A stretch of DNA of 64,000 nucleotides from Microbacteriaceae bacterium (GCA_024639845.1 JAHEGG010000004.1:62001-126000), one strand, 5' to 3'. Counted from the stretch's first letter, positions 1-8,677 are shown. Numbers and translations: made by a program. The notes: generated by a model not told the origin, from the letters alone.

Positions 1-39
1 GTCGACGATGGTCGGGCGCTGTGCGATTGACAGGGACAT
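1..39 (-). CDS. 5' end of a gene running out of the window (unidentified)
   Basis: An ATG on the minus strand at 39 is preceded by a strong ribosome binding site (AAGGAG, about 5 nt upstream) and opens a reading frame that leaves the window after 13 codons (MSLSIAQRPTIVD). It is divergent from the ABC-F gene, with 94 bp between them. Thirteen residues are too few for a firm call. The opening loosely resembles the start of actinobacterial BioY biotin-uptake proteins, but that is only an impression. The real basis for calling a gene is the ribosome binding site and the open frame. Confidence 0.55.
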   Translation of the reverse strand, partial: MSLSIAQRPTIVD

Positions 40-133
40 TAGGCTCCTTGGGATTCGAATACAACTCCGATTGTAGACTAGGGACTTTGGTAGCGCCTGT
101 CGTTACAAATTCTTTCTAAGGCCAAGTCTTTCG

Positions 134-1732
134 ATGATCAACGTTCGCGACCTCGAGATTCGCATTGGTGCACGCGTGCTGATGCAAGACGTGAACTTTC
201 GAGTGGACAAAGGCGACAAGGTCGGACTGGTCGGGCGAAACGGCGCTGGCAAAACCACGCTCACCAAAATTTTGGCAGGGGATGGGCAGCCAACGGCCGG
301 CTCGGTTGAGAAGTCTGGCGAAATCGGCTACCTACCGCAAGATCCTCGCACCGGGGACCCTGAGGAACTCGCGCGTACGCGAATCCTCAACGCACGTGGC
401 CTCGGCGACCTGCTGGCCCAGATGGAACGAGCATCCGAGGATATGGGTTCGGTCGATGAGGCGATCTATAACTCGGCCATGAAGCGCTATGCCAACGCCG
501 AGGAGCGTTTCGTGGCTCAGGGTGGCTACGCCGCCGAGGCAGAGGCCGCGGCCATCGCCTCTAACCTCGGCCTGAAAGACCACGTCCTAAACCAACCGCT
601 CAAGACGCTTAGCGGTGGTCAACGTCGACGCATCGAGTTGGCGCGCATCCTGTTTTCGAATGCCGAAACCATGATTCTTGACGAGCCAACCAACCACCTT
701 GACGCCGATTCGGTGATCTGGTTGCGCGATTTCTTGAAGTCTTATCAAGGTGGGTTGATTGTGATCAGCCACGATGTCGACCTGATCGGCGAGACCGTGA
801 ACCGGGTTTTCTATCTCGACGCGATGCGCACCGTCATCGACGTCTACAACATGGGTTGGCGCCAATACCTGAAGCAGCGCGAGGCCGACGAAGAGCGTCG
901 CAAACGCGAACGCTCGAACGCCGAAAAGAAGGCAACCGCCCTGCAACTCCAGGCCGCCAAGTTTGGTGCTAAGGCGACCAAGGCCGTGGCCGCGCAGCAG
1001 ATGCTCAAGCGCGCTGAACGTCTTATGTCGGGCCTCGAGGATGTTCGCCAAGCCGACCGCGTGGCGAAAATCCGTTTCCCAGACCCGGCTCCCTGTGGCA
1101 AGACTCCGCTGATGGCCAGCAACCTGTCTAAGTCTTACGGCTCACTCGAGATTTTCACTGCCGTAGACCTCGCGATCGACAAGGGTTCGAAGGTTGTTGT
1201 GTTGGGACTCAACGGCGCCGGCAAGACCACGTTGCTGCGCATCCTGTCCGGTTTAGACAAGCCGGACACTGGCGCGCTCGAACCAGGGCACGGGTTGAAA
1301 ATCGGTTACTACGCGCAGGAGCACGAAACCTTAGATGTTTCGAAGACGGTGCTGCAGAACATGCAGAAGGCCGCTCCGCAACTTGCCGACACGGATGCTC
1401 GAAAGGTGCTCGGGTCGTTCTTGTTCACCGGTGACGATGTTGACAAACCGGCTGGTGTTTTGAGCGGTGGAGAGAAGACGCGACTCGCGCTGGCTTCACT
1501 AGTGGTGTCTTCGGCCAACGTGCTCTTGCTCGACGAGCCAACCAACAACCTCGACCCAGCGAGCCGCGAAGAGATTCTGCGCGCCCTCGCAACCTTCACC
1601 GGCGCGGTCGTTCTGGTTTCGCACGACGAAGGGGCGGTGCTGGCACTGAATCCGGAGCGAGTTTTGATTCTGCCCGATGGCGTCGAGGATCACTGGAACG
1701 ATGGTTACGCCGACTTAATCTCGCTTAGCTAG
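134..1732 (+). CDS. ABC-F family ATPase (ribosome-associated type)
   Basis: The 532-residue protein has two ABC cassettes and no membrane segment, which is the ABC-F layout. These proteins act on the ribosome in translation or antibiotic protection rather than in transport. Cassette 1 has Walker A GRNGAGKTT (about residue 34), signature LSGGQ and Walker B ending DEPTNHLD. Cassette 2 has GLNGAGKTT, LSGGEKTR and DEPTNNLD. The linker between them is long, charged and probably helical (rich in K, R, A and E, about residues 245-320), like the P-site tRNA-interacting motif. The ATG at 134 puts the first cassette right at the N-terminus. Its role on the ribosome is family knowledge; the exact subfamily is not determined. 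It converges on SURF1, 20 bp away. Confidence 0.93.
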   Translation: MINVRDLEIRIGARVLMQDVNFRVDKGDKVGLVGRNGAGKTTLTKILAGDGQPTAGSVEKSGEIGYLPQDPRTGDPEELARTRILNARGLGDLLAQMERASEDMGSVDEAIYNSAMKRYANAEERFVAQGGYAAEAEAAAIASNLGLKDHVLNQPLKTLSGGQRRRIELARILFSNAETMILDEPTNHLDADSVIWLRDFLKSYQGGLIVISHDVDLIGETVNRVFYLDAMRTVIDVYNMGWRQYLKQREADEERRKRERSNAEKKATALQLQAAKFGAKATKAVAAQQMLKRAERLMSGLEDVRQADRVAKIRFPDPAPCGKTPLMASNLSKSYGSLEIFTAVDLAIDKGSKVVVLGLNGAGKTTLLRILSGLDKPDTGALEPGHGLKIGYYAQEHETLDVSKTVLQNMQKAAPQLADTDARKVLGSFLFTGDDVDKPAGVLSGGEKTRLALASLVVSSANVLLLDEPTNNLDPASREEILRALATFTGAVVLVSHDEGAVLALNPERVLILPDGVEDHWNDGYADLISLS

Positions 1733-1752
1733 CGAGCTCAGGAGGCCGACCT

Positions 1753-2547
1753 CTAGGCTCGGTCTTCGACCTCATTGTCGATTTGCGAGCGCGTCACCTT
1801 GCGGCGCTTCGGCACAAAAGTTGGGTCGGTCTGAACGCGATAGAACTCGTATTCCTTGTTGATCGCCCAGTAGAGCGCGGCAAAGGCGAGAATCGCGAAA
1901 AGAATCCACTGCAGAGCGTAGGACAGGTGGTTGCCTTCGTCGGTGCTCGGCTTCAGCAGGGGAATCGGGTTGGTCGACTGCTGATCTGACTCGGAGATAA
2001 GTCTGAGATACCAGTCCTGACGAAAATCGCCGTCGAACTTCGTCTTGAGCTCGTCAACGTTGATTCCCGCGATTTGTCCGGCAGGCGCATCTCGGTTCGG
2101 TCTGGCTTCGAAGGCGACCAGGCGCGCCGTGATGGTTTGAATTGCACCACTTGGAAGTGGCACCAAATCTGGCGAATCGGTTTTCGAGCCAGTCGCTAAC
2201 CATCCCCGAGACACGATCAGCACATCTCCGCCGATAGTTTGAAAGGGCAACACGGTCTCAAAGCCAGGTTGGCCGTTTTGAGGACGGTTACGAACGAGCA
2301 GTTGCTGCCCGAGGAGGTAGTGCCCATTCACTGTTACCGGTCGCCACTTATCCGCTGCCGTTGTCTTGAGCCCCTCGAGCGAAACCGGCGGGGAGTCGTA
2401 GTTGTTTTGCACCAGAGCGATTTCGGCCACCCGATGTGCCCGACGATCGAACTGCCACTGACTCAGGAACGCACACGCAATCGCAAAAATCGTGGCCAGC
2501 AGCAACCAAATCAGCCAGCGCTTCCAGGATTGCGCGAAGTAGCTCAT
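1753..2547 (-). CDS. SURF1 family cytochrome oxidase assembly protein
   Basis: The 264-residue protein has an N-terminal transmembrane helix (about residues 12-30), a central extracytoplasmic domain with the conserved stretch RGWLATG, and a second helix near residues 210-230. This is the two-helix SURF1/Shy1 topology. SURF1 proteins help assemble heme-copper oxidase subunit I in the membrane, and the aa3 oxidase genes lie at 34.6-42.7 kb in this window. Its ATG overlaps the TGA of the small upstream gene (ATGA), so the two are translationally coupled. The C-terminal 30 residues are charged and cytoplasmic. Confidence 0.9.
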   Translation of the reverse strand: MSYFAQSWKRWLIWLLLATIFAIACAFLSQWQFDRRAHRVAEIALVQNNYDSPPVSLEGLKTTAADKWRPVTVNGHYLLGQQLLVRNRPQNGQPGFETVLPFQTIGGDVLIVSRGWLATGSKTDSPDLVPLPSGAIQTITARLVAFEARPNRDAPAGQIAGINVDELKTKFDGDFRQDWYLRLISESDQQSTNPIPLLKPSTDEGNHLSYALQWILFAILAFAALYWAINKEYEFYRVQTDPTFVPKRRKVTRSQIDNEVEDRA

Positions 2548-2723
2548 AGGGCCTCGGTGTTCAGAAAAAAGTCTCGGGTTCTCAGATAGTCAACCAGAAA
2601 ATCGAGGTGCTCGGCACAGGCCGCCCAGCGCTTGGTGCGCCCATCCTTGTGCACTAGAGGGTTGCGCCAGACCACTGCCGTCGTTGCTTGGTTCTGGCAC
2701 CCAGCTCTGGAACATTTCTTCAC
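2544..2723 (-). CDS. Small Cys-containing protein upstream of SURF1 (59 aa)
   Basis: A GTG at 2723 opens a 59-codon frame ending in a TGA that overlaps the SURF1 start by 4 nt (ATGA). The product begins MKKCSRAGCQNQA and contains C4, C9, C36 and H39 (CSRAGC and CAEH), a possible zinc site, then a charged C-terminus. It has no membrane segment or signal peptide. Similar short proteins starting with a C-x4-C motif and containing a WRNP-like stretch occur next to SURF1/DUF3099 genes in Microbacteriaceae, often with meaningless automatic names. Without it the strand would have a 198-bp gap. The overlap, position and Cys pattern support a real gene; the function is unknown. Confidence 0.75.
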   Translation of the reverse strand: MKKCSRAGCQNQATTAVVWRNPLVHKDGRTKRWAACAEHLDFLVDYLRTRDFFLNTEAL

Positions 2724-2737
2724 GAGTCAATTAACTC
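2724..2737. repeat. Near-perfect 14-bp palindrome before the small Cys gene
   Basis: The sequence GAGTCAATTAACTC reads almost the same on both strands, with a single mismatched central pair position. It sits directly against the GTG of the small gene on the minus strand, where a ribosome binding site would be expected, and 8 bp past the stop of the DUF3099 gene. It could be an operator or a translation-masking hairpin; no regulator is identifiable. Confidence 0.35.
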
Positions 2738-2745
2738 AGGTTCCG

Positions 2746-3078
2746 TTAGTCCTTGGATGCGTTGCGAAATGCATCGGCAGAAATGGCGAGCGTTGGCGCT
2801 TCAACCTTGCTTGCCGTTTTTGGCACGCCAGGGTCGCCCTGAGCGTTTGCGATGATAACGGCGAAGTATGGCAGGAAAATCGCTCCGGCAAAGCAGACCC
2901 ACATTAGCCAACCCTGAGCCACCATCCCAAGAACTAGGCAAAGCACGCGCACGGTCATCGCAACCGTGTATTTGATCATGCGACGTTTGCGTTCTTCTTC
3001 AGGCGCTTGTCCAAGTGACGTTACGCTCTGGGTCTTTGCCATCTGGCTCCATTTGCTTGCCGGTCTATTTTCGCTCAT
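2746..3078 (-). CDS. DUF3099 family membrane protein
   Basis: The protein is 110 residues long from ATG 3078 (MSENRPASKW...), which is preferred over a longer frame that would run back into the divergent fabG promoter. A hydrophilic N-terminus (VTSLGQAPEEERKRR) is followed by two transmembrane helices separated by a short turn (about residues 33-80), which is the DUF3099 pattern. The C-terminal 30 residues are polar. It heads a minus-strand unit with the 59-aa protein and SURF1. The function of the family is not known. It starts 65 bp from fabG, transcribed the other way. Confidence 0.85.
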   Translation of the reverse strand: MSENRPASKWSQMAKTQSVTSLGQAPEEERKRRMIKYTVAMTVRVLCLVLGMVAQGWLMWVCFAGAIFLPYFAVIIANAQGDPGVPKTASKVEAPTLAISADAFRNASKD

Positions 3079-3083
3079 GCGGG

Positions 3084-3100
3084 TAGACTCAAGGTGTCTA
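3084..3100. promoter_or_regulatory. Inverted repeat between DUF3099 gene and fabG
   Basis: TAGAC, seven bases, then GTCTA form an inverted repeat in the 64-bp divergent promoter region. The arms are short, so chance is possible. Its position between two divergent starts suggests an operator or overlapping -10 elements. Confidence 0.25.
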
Positions 3101-3142
3101 AACCCCAACGTCGTGGCTGTATTCCCGAATAGAAGGCGAGCA

Positions 3143-3853
3143 ATGACAACCCCAAGAACCGTTCTAATCACCGGTGGAAACCGTGGCATCGGTCGCGCGA
3201 TTGCCGAGGAGTTTGTGCGTCAGGGTCACCGCGTGGCAGTAACCGTGCGATCGGGTGAAGGTCCAGCAGGCACCTTGAGCGTGGTCGCCGACGTCACCAA
3301 CGCCGATTCACTTGATGCAGCCTTTGCCGAGATCGAGGCCAAGCTCGGCCCGGTTGAGGTTTTGGTGGCTAATGCCGGCATCACCAAAGACACACTTCTG
3401 ATGCGCATGAGCGACGAAGAGTTCGAACAGGTGATCGACACCAACCTCTCCGGCTCGTTCCGAGTTATTCGTCGCGCCACAAAGGGCATGATGAAGGCAA
3501 AATTCGGGCGAGTAATTTTCATTGGTTCGGTCGTTGCACTTCTTGGCTCGGCGGGGCAGGTCAACTACTCGGCATCCAAGTCAGCACTGGTCGGTATGGC
3601 CCGCTCGCTCACTCGCGAACTTGGCGGCCGAGGAATTACCGCCAACGTTGTGGCACCGGGATTCATCGACACCGACATGACTTCGGTGCTTCCAGAAGAG
3701 ACCATCGAGCAATACAAAAAGAACATCCCTGCTGGTCGTTTTGCTCAACCAGAAGAAGTTGCCAAGGTGGTGGCTTGGTTGGCCGGCGACGATGCGTCAT
3801 ATATCTCTGGAGCAGTCATCCCAGTCGATGGCGGACTCGGAATGGGTCACTAA
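3143..3853 (+). CDS. fabG: 3-oxoacyl-ACP reductase FabG
   Basis: The product is a short-chain dehydrogenase of 236 residues from ATG 3143, with an AGGCGAG ribosome binding site upstream. A longer in-frame start at 2966 is rejected because it overlaps the divergent gene. The N-terminus has the NADPH motif GGNRGIGR, then NAGITKD, the catalytic Ser in IGSVV, and the YSASK motif (Tyr and Lys). The C-terminus ends in PVDGGLGMGH. NAGITKD and the IDTDM loop are typical of FabG, which reduces 3-oxoacyl-ACP in fatty acid elongation. The enoyl reductase gene follows 56 bp downstream, the same order as fabG1-inhA in mycobacteria. Confidence 0.95.
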   Translation: MTTPRTVLITGGNRGIGRAIAEEFVRQGHRVAVTVRSGEGPAGTLSVVADVTNADSLDAAFAEIEAKLGPVEVLVANAGITKDTLLMRMSDEEFEQVIDTNLSGSFRVIRRATKGMMKAKFGRVIFIGSVVALLGSAGQVNYSASKSALVGMARSLTRELGGRGITANVVAPGFIDTDMTSVLPEETIEQYKKNIPAGRFAQPEEVAKVVAWLAGDDASYISGAVIPVDGGLGMGH

Positions 3854-3909
3854 CCCGCTTTTCGGTCAAACTCTGGCACAATTTAGTTACCTCGATTCAA
3901 AGGAAAATA

Positions 3910-4677
3910 ATGGGCATTCTAGAAGGCAAGAAACTGCTGATTACCGGCGTTCTCACCGAAGCTTCGATCGCATTCTCAGTGGCGCGTTTGGCTCAGGAAG
4001 AGGGTGCCGAAATCATCCTGTCCTCGTTCGGACGCATGCTACCAATCACCACCAAGATCGCTGAGCGCCTCCCGAACGGTGCAAAGGTCATCGAACTCGA
4101 CGCAACCAACCAGGATGACCTCGACGCGCTCGTCGACCGGGTCAAGGAGCACCTGCCTCACCTCGACGGAATCGTTCACGCCATTGCCTTCGCTCCGCAG
4201 ACCGCGCTCGGCGGCAACTTCATGGAGACCGAGTGGGAAGACGTTTCGACGGCGGTTCACGTTTCTGCCTACTCGCTAAAGTCGATCACCACGGCGGCTC
4301 GTCCGCTGCTCAGGAGCGGATCTTCGGTAGTCGGTCTCACCTTCGATGCTTCGGTTTCTTGGCCGGTTTACGACTGGATGGGTGTTGCCAAGGCAGCCTT
4401 TGAGTCGACCTCGCGCTACCTCGCTCGCTACCTGGGCAAAGATGGTGTGCGTGTGAATCTGGTTTCTGCAGGACCACTGCGCACCACCGCCGCCAAGGGA
4501 ATCCCTGGCTTTGCAACCATGGAAGAGATTTGGGTCGAGCGTGCACCGTTGGCCTGGGATCTGACTGACACCGAACCTGCTGCCCGCGGAATCATCGCGC
4601 TACTCAGCGACTGGTTCCCGGCCACCACCGGTGAAATCGTTCACGTTGACGGTGGACTTCACTCAACTGGACAGTAA
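3910..4677 (+). CDS. fabI: Enoyl-ACP reductase (NADH), FabI/InhA type
   Basis: The protein has 255 residues from ATG 3910, preceded by AAAGGAAAATA. An upstream in-frame ATG lies inside fabG and is not used. The N-terminal GVLTEASIAFSVA is the split glycine motif of FabI. The catalytic pair Y-x6-K is in YDWMGVAKAAFES, matching InhA Tyr158/Lys165. The stretch RTTAAKGIPGF is the substrate-binding loop region, and VDGG is at the end. It catalyses the last reductive step of each FASII cycle and is the triclosan/isoniazid target class. A strong terminator follows. Confidence 0.96.
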   Translation: MGILEGKKLLITGVLTEASIAFSVARLAQEEGAEIILSSFGRMLPITTKIAERLPNGAKVIELDATNQDDLDALVDRVKEHLPHLDGIVHAIAFAPQTALGGNFMETEWEDVSTAVHVSAYSLKSITTAARPLLRSGSSVVGLTFDASVSWPVYDWMGVAKAAFESTSRYLARYLGKDGVRVNLVSAGPLRTTAAKGIPGFATMEEIWVERAPLAWDLTDTEPAARGIIALLSDWFPATTGEIVHVDGGLHSTGQ

Positions 4678-4693
4678 CCGGTTCGAAACCTAG

Positions 4694-4722
4694 AAAAGGA
4701 CACCTTCGGGTGTCCTTTTTTT
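4694..4722. terminator. Bidirectional Rho-independent terminator after fabI and serB
   Basis: The perfect stem GGACACC-TTCG-GGTGTCC (4698-4715) is preceded by AAAA and followed by seven T residues. It lies between the convergent fabI and serB genes and can serve both strands. Confidence 0.93.
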
Positions 4723-4766
4723 CGCGCACGGACTGATTTGCGCTCATCGACGAACCGACAGTTGCG

Positions 4767-5396
4767 CTAGGGGAGCAGTGGGATGAGTTCGGTCAAGTCC
4801 TGGCGCGCGATTACGACATCGGCTTGTTCGCGCACCCTTGGTTTCGCATTGAACGCGACTCCGAGCGCAGCTGCCTTGAGCATGTCGATGTCATTGGCGC
4901 CATCACCAACAGCTATCGTTTGATGGGGCGAAACTCCAGCCGACTTTGCCCATTCGGCTAGGGCAGTTGCCTTGGCTGGCCGATCGATGATTTGCCCTGC
5001 CACGGCACCGGTGAGCACTCCGTCAACGATTTCAAGTTGGTTGGCACGCCAAAAATCTAGTCCGAGTTGAGCTGCAAGGGGTTCGAGCAGTTGGTTGAAT
5101 CCACCAGATACAGCGCCTACTTTGCCACCCCTGGCATGAATTGCATCGATGAGTTCGTGAGCGCCTTTTGTGACCTGGATACGACCCAACGTGTGGTCGA
5201 TAACACTTTCGGGAAGCCCGGCGAGAGTTTGCACTCGAGCCTGAAGTGACGAGGCAAAGTCGAGCTCGCCGCGCATCGCGCGTTCGGTCACCTCGGCGAC
5301 TTCGGACCGCTTACCTGCAGCATCGGCGAGTAACTCGATAACTTCATCCTCGATGAGGGTCGAATCGACATCGAAGATAACGAAAAACCGGGTCAC
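4767..5396 (-). CDS. serB: Phosphoserine phosphatase SerB
   Basis: This is a HAD-superfamily enzyme of 209 residues. The nucleophile motif [10 protein letters not shown] has Asp9 and Asp11. A Ser in AVSGGF is motif II, followed by a Lys near residue 144 and the [10 protein letters not shown] motif that binds Mg. It removes phosphate from L-phosphoserine in serine synthesis. The start is GTG 5396 and overlaps the glgC stop (GTGA), so it is probably translated with glgC. There is no N-terminal ACT regulatory domain, making it shorter than many SerB proteins. Coupling serine and glycogen genes in one transcript is unusual and may simply reflect genome compaction. Confidence 0.93.
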   Translation of the reverse strand: MTRFFVIFDVDSTLIEDEVIELLADAAGKRSEVAEVTERAMRGELDFASSLQARVQTLAGLPESVIDHTLGRIQVTKGAHELIDAIHARGGKVGAVSGGFNQLLEPLAAQLGLDFWRANQLEIVDGVLTGAVAGQIIDRPAKATALAEWAKSAGVSPHQTIAVGDGANDIDMLKAAALGVAFNAKPRVREQADVVIARQDLTELIPLLP

Positions 5397-6637
5397 GGTT
5401 TGACGACGACGGACTTGCCAACCACCGTGATACCAGAATCGGTGACGGTAAATCCTCGGTCTAAGTCTCGCTGACGGTCGACGCCGATCATTGCACCGTC
5501 GCTGACCACAACAGACTTGTCGAGAATTGCTCGGCGGACCGTGGCATTGCGGCCGATTTGAACTCCGTCGAGAAGCACAGAGTCGGTGACCAGAGCATGG
5601 GAGTTGACCTTGACCCAGGGGGAGAGCACCGAACGCTCAACGATTCCGCCAGAAACCACTGTTCCTAGCGAAACGATTGAATCGGTTGTTCGACCCTGAT
5701 TTCCTTCGCCGTCGTGCACAAACTTCGCCGGTGGCAGGTTGATCTGTTGGGTGAAGATTGGCCACTCGGTGTTGTAAAGGTTGAACACCGGCATAACCGA
5801 GATGAGGTCCATGTGGGCGTCGTAGTAGGAGTCGATAGTTCCTACGTCTCTCCAGTAGGAGTGATCGCGCTCGGTGGACCCAGGAATTTGGTTGTAGGTA
5901 AAGTCATACACGCCAGCGTCGTCGCGAGCCACCATGTATGGAACGATGTCGCCACCCATGTCGTGGCTCGAGTTTTCAAGTTCACCATCGTGCTCGATTG
6001 CGTCAATCAACGCGGATGCGGTGAACACGTAGTTTCCCATCGAAGCGAGCACCTCGTTAGGGGAGTCTGGCAGGCCCTTGGGGTTCGCAGGCTTTTCTTT
6101 GAACGCGGCAATCTTGTTTGGATCTTTAGCGTCGACCTCGATGACGCCAAACTGATTGGCGAGCGACATCGGCTGGCGGATAGCCGCAACGGTGACCCCG
6201 CGACCAGACTCGATGTGCGCTTCGATCATCTGCGCGAAGTCCATTCGATAAACGTGGTCGGCACCAACCACAACAACGATGTCTGGGCGTTCGTCGCTTA
6301 GTAGGTTCATGCTCTGCAAGATCGCGTCTGCACTTCCGCTGAACCAACGCTTTCCGAGACGCTGCTGAGCTGGCACGGATGCCACGTAGGCACCGAGTAG
6401 AGGCGACATGCGCCAGGTTTGAGAAATGTGTCGGTCGAGCGAATGCGACTTGTATTGAGTGAGCACGACGATGCGGCGAAGGCCGGAGTTGATCAGATTT
6501 GACAGCGCAAAGTCGATCAGTCGATAAGAACCACCGAAGGGCACGGCTGGCTTGGCGCGGTCAGCCGTTAGCGGCATGAGGCGCTTGCCTTCACCACCGG
6601 CGAGAACCATGCCGAAAATTCGTTGTTGCTTGCTCAT
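5393..6637 (-). CDS. glgC: Glucose-1-phosphate adenylyltransferase GlgC
   Basis: The 414-residue protein starts at ATG 6637. The nucleotidyltransferase domain begins [15 protein letters not shown] and continues with AKPAVPFGG and [10 protein letters not shown], both GlgC signatures. [13 protein letters not shown] carries the catalytic Asp. The C-terminal third is a left-handed beta-helix with hexapeptide repeats ([12 protein letters not shown] and following). It makes ADP-glucose for glycogen or maltose-1-phosphate synthesis. A TTG 6 nt upstream in frame is less likely: the ATG has TAACAT ending exactly 6 nt before it and no ribosome binding site, which suggests a leaderless message. Confidence 0.95.
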   Translation of the reverse strand: MSKQQRIFGMVLAGGEGKRLMPLTADRAKPAVPFGGSYRLIDFALSNLINSGLRRIVVLTQYKSHSLDRHISQTWRMSPLLGAYVASVPAQQRLGKRWFSGSADAILQSMNLLSDERPDIVVVVGADHVYRMDFAQMIEAHIESGRGVTVAAIRQPMSLANQFGVIEVDAKDPNKIAAFKEKPANPKGLPDSPNEVLASMGNYVFTASALIDAIEHDGELENSSHDMGGDIVPYMVARDDAGVYDFTYNQIPGSTERDHSYWRDVGTIDSYYDAHMDLISVMPVFNLYNTEWPIFTQQINLPPAKFVHDGEGNQGRTTDSIVSLGTVVSGGIVERSVLSPWVKVNSHALVTDSVLLDGVQIGRNATVRRAILDKSVVVSDGAMIGVDRQRDLDRGFTVTDSGITVVGKSVVVKP

Positions 6638-6643
6638 AGGCAA

Positions 6644-6687
6644 ATGTTATTGCTAAAACGCTTGCAGTGGCTCGATATCTGTAATCT
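6644..6687. promoter_or_regulatory. Divergent leaderless promoters of glgC and glgA
   Basis: On the minus strand, TAACAT (6649-6644) lies 6 nt before the glgC ATG. On the plus strand, TAATCT (6682-6687) lies 6 nt before the glgA ATG. Neither gene has a Shine-Dalgarno sequence. The two start codons are only 56 bp apart, so the -35 regions must overlap and RNA polymerase cannot easily occupy both promoters at once. Confidence 0.6.
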
Positions 6688-6693
6688 TGTGAC

Positions 6694-7884
6694 ATGCGCA
6701 TCGACTTGATCACCAGAGAATATCCACCGTTCATCTACGGCGGAGCCGGTGTTCACGTGGCCGAATTGGTCAAAGTTCTTCGTCAACACATCGACGTGCA
6801 AGTCCGCGCATTCGGTGAACCAGTGGCCGAAGCTGGCACTAAGGGCTATGCCCACGCATCCGAGTTCGATGGCGTAAACGCTGCGGTTCAAACCATGGCA
6901 ACCGACTTGAGCATGGTTTCTGACGTTGCCGGAGCCGATCTCGTTCACTCACACACCTGGTATGCCAACTTTGCCGGCCAGGTAGCTTCAAAACTTCACG
7001 GAATTCCTCACCTGATCACCGCGCACAGCCTCGAACCGCTGCGCCCCTGGAAAGAAGAGCAACTCGGAGGCGGCTACCGCCTCTCGTCTTGGATCGAACG
7101 CACGGCATACGAAGATGCCACCAAGATCATCGCGGTTTCGGCAGGGATGCGGGAAGACATCCTGCGCGCATATCCTCAAATTGATCCAGCCAAGGTCACA
7201 GTAGTTCACAACGGAATCGACCTATCGGCATTTCAGAGCGCGCGAAATGAAGACCTGGTCAGAAATCTCGGAATCGATCCCGAACAGCGTTCCGTTGTGT
7301 TTGTTGGGCGCATCACCCAGCAAAAAGGCTTGCCCTACCTTCTGAAGGCGGCCAAAGAGCTGCCCAGTGATGTGCAGCTGGTGCTCTGCGCTGGAGCACC
7401 AGATACAAAGGAGATTCAGGCTCAAGTCACCGAACTGGTCGACGAACTCAAGATGACCCGCTCGAATGTCCTTTGGGTCGAAAAGCACCTGAGCCGAGCC
7501 GAACTAATTGCCGTTCTTTCTTCGGCGACGGTTTTCGCCTGCCCATCGATTTATGAACCGCTCGGCATCGTGAATCTTGAAGCGATGGCCTGTGGCATAC
7601 CTGTTGTGGCAACTGCTACCGGCGGCATTCCCGAGGTTGTCGCGCACGGAGAAACGGGTTTGCTAGTTCCAATCGAGCAATTGATGGATGGTTCGGGCAA
7701 ACCCCTAGACGAGACCAAGTTCGTATCAGATTTTGCTGCAGCCCTGAATCAAATGCTCGAGAACCCAAACATTCAAGCCTTTGGTGCTGCTGGACGCCGC
7801 AGAGTCGAAGAGCACTTCTCTTGGGATCAGATTGCCTCTGACACCATCTCGGTTTACCGCGATGCGATAGCAAACTTCGCCTAG
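6694..7884 (+). CDS. glgA: Actinobacterial glycogen synthase / maltose-1-phosphate synthase (GT4)
   Basis: This is a GT-B glycosyltransferase of 396 residues. The N-terminal half starts MRIDLITREYPPFIYGGAGVHV, with the sugar-nucleotide loop GGAG, and contains HSHTWYANFAG. The C-terminal half has VGRITQQKG and the E-x7-E motif region PSIYEPLGIVNLEAMA. This GT4 type differs from the GT5 GlgA of enterobacteria. In mycobacteria the homologue (GlgM) makes maltose-1-phosphate from ADP-glucose and glucose-1-phosphate, feeding GlgE. Which reaction is used here cannot be read from sequence alone. Pairing with glgC, which supplies ADP-glucose, fits either. Confidence 0.92.
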   Translation: MRIDLITREYPPFIYGGAGVHVAELVKVLRQHIDVQVRAFGEPVAEAGTKGYAHASEFDGVNAAVQTMATDLSMVSDVAGADLVHSHTWYANFAGQVASKLHGIPHLITAHSLEPLRPWKEEQLGGGYRLSSWIERTAYEDATKIIAVSAGMREDILRAYPQIDPAKVTVVHNGIDLSAFQSARNEDLVRNLGIDPEQRSVVFVGRITQQKGLPYLLKAAKELPSDVQLVLCAGAPDTKEIQAQVTELVDELKMTRSNVLWVEKHLSRAELIAVLSSATVFACPSIYEPLGIVNLEAMACGIPVVATATGGIPEVVAHGETGLLVPIEQLMDGSGKPLDETKFVSDFAAALNQMLENPNIQAFGAAGRRRVEEHFSWDQIASDTISVYRDAIANFA

Positions 7885-7894
7885 GCTGGCTGTC

Positions 7895-8677
7895 ATGACC
7901 ACGGTAATTCGACTCGATGACGTGTCGCTTGTTCGCGACTCAAAACCAATTCTCGACCGTATCCACTGGACGGTAGAAGACAACCAGCGCTGGGTCATCA
8001 TCGGTCCAAACGGGGCAGGAAAAACCTCCCTGTTGAGAATTGCCGCAGCCCAGATTCATCCGAGCCTGGGCACCGCGCAGGTTCTCGCTGAGACTCTCGG
8101 TGAGGTCAATGTCTTCGAACTGCGCACCCGAATCGGTTTCGCTTCCTCTGCTCTCGCAGCACACATTCCAAACTCGGAAACCGTGCTCGATGCTGTTATG
8201 ACCGCCTCTTATGCGGTTACCGGCCGATGGAACGAAAAATATGACGAGATTGACGAGCGTCGAGCTCGCCGAGTGCTGGCGGAATGGCACCTTCAAGATT
8301 TTGCCGATCGCGCCTTCGGAACGCTGTCTGATGGCGAACGCAAACGCACCCAGATTGCCCGAGCCGTGATGACCGACCCGGAACTGCTGCTGCTCGACGA
8401 GCCAGTTGCGAGCCTGGATTTGGCGGCTCGAGAGCAAACCATCAAAATCATCGGTGCCTATGCAAGCGCTCCGAGCGCTCCGGCTATCGTCATGGTTACG
8501 CACCACCTAGAAGAAATTCCGGCCGGTTTCACTCACGCACTGATTTTGCAGAACGGCAAAATCTTTGCCGCCGGCGAAATCGAACACACCATCACCTCCG
8601 ACAAGATCAGCGAGGCGTTCGGGTTGCCGATCACCGTGGATGTTGTTGAAGGAAGGTATCGCGCTAGAGCCCACTAG
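7895..8677 (+). CDS. ABC transporter-type ATP-binding protein (single domain)
   Basis: The protein has 260 residues, with Walker A GPNGAGKTS near residue 43, signature LSDGERKRTQIA (the second Gly of LSGGE replaced by Asp), Walker B LLLLDEPVASLD and the switch His in VTHHLEEIP. The His-His-Leu-Glu-Glu-Ile sequence and spacing resemble stand-alone ModF-like ATPases. No permease or binding-protein gene is adjacent, so its partner is unknown and transport is not assured. TAGGCT, overlapping the glgA stop codon, lies 7 nt before its ATG, so it may have its own leaderless promoter. Confidence 0.88.
   Translation: MTTVIRLDDVSLVRDSKPILDRIHWTVEDNQRWVIIGPNGAGKTSLLRIAAAQIHPSLGTAQVLAETLGEVNVFELRTRIGFASSALAAHIPNSETVLDAVMTASYAVTGRWNEKYDEIDERRARRVLAEWHLQDFADRAFGTLSDGERKRTQIARAVMTDPELLLLDEPVASLDLAAREQTIKIIGAYASAPSAPAIVMVTHHLEEIPAGFTHALILQNGKIFAAGEIEHTITSDKISEAFGLPITVDVVEGRYRARAH

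Noticed and set aside
2966-3142. N-terminal extension of FabG by 59 residues
   Set aside because: It would cover the divergent DUF3099 gene and promoter; the Rossmann motif begins a few residues after ATG 3143, which has a ribosome binding site.
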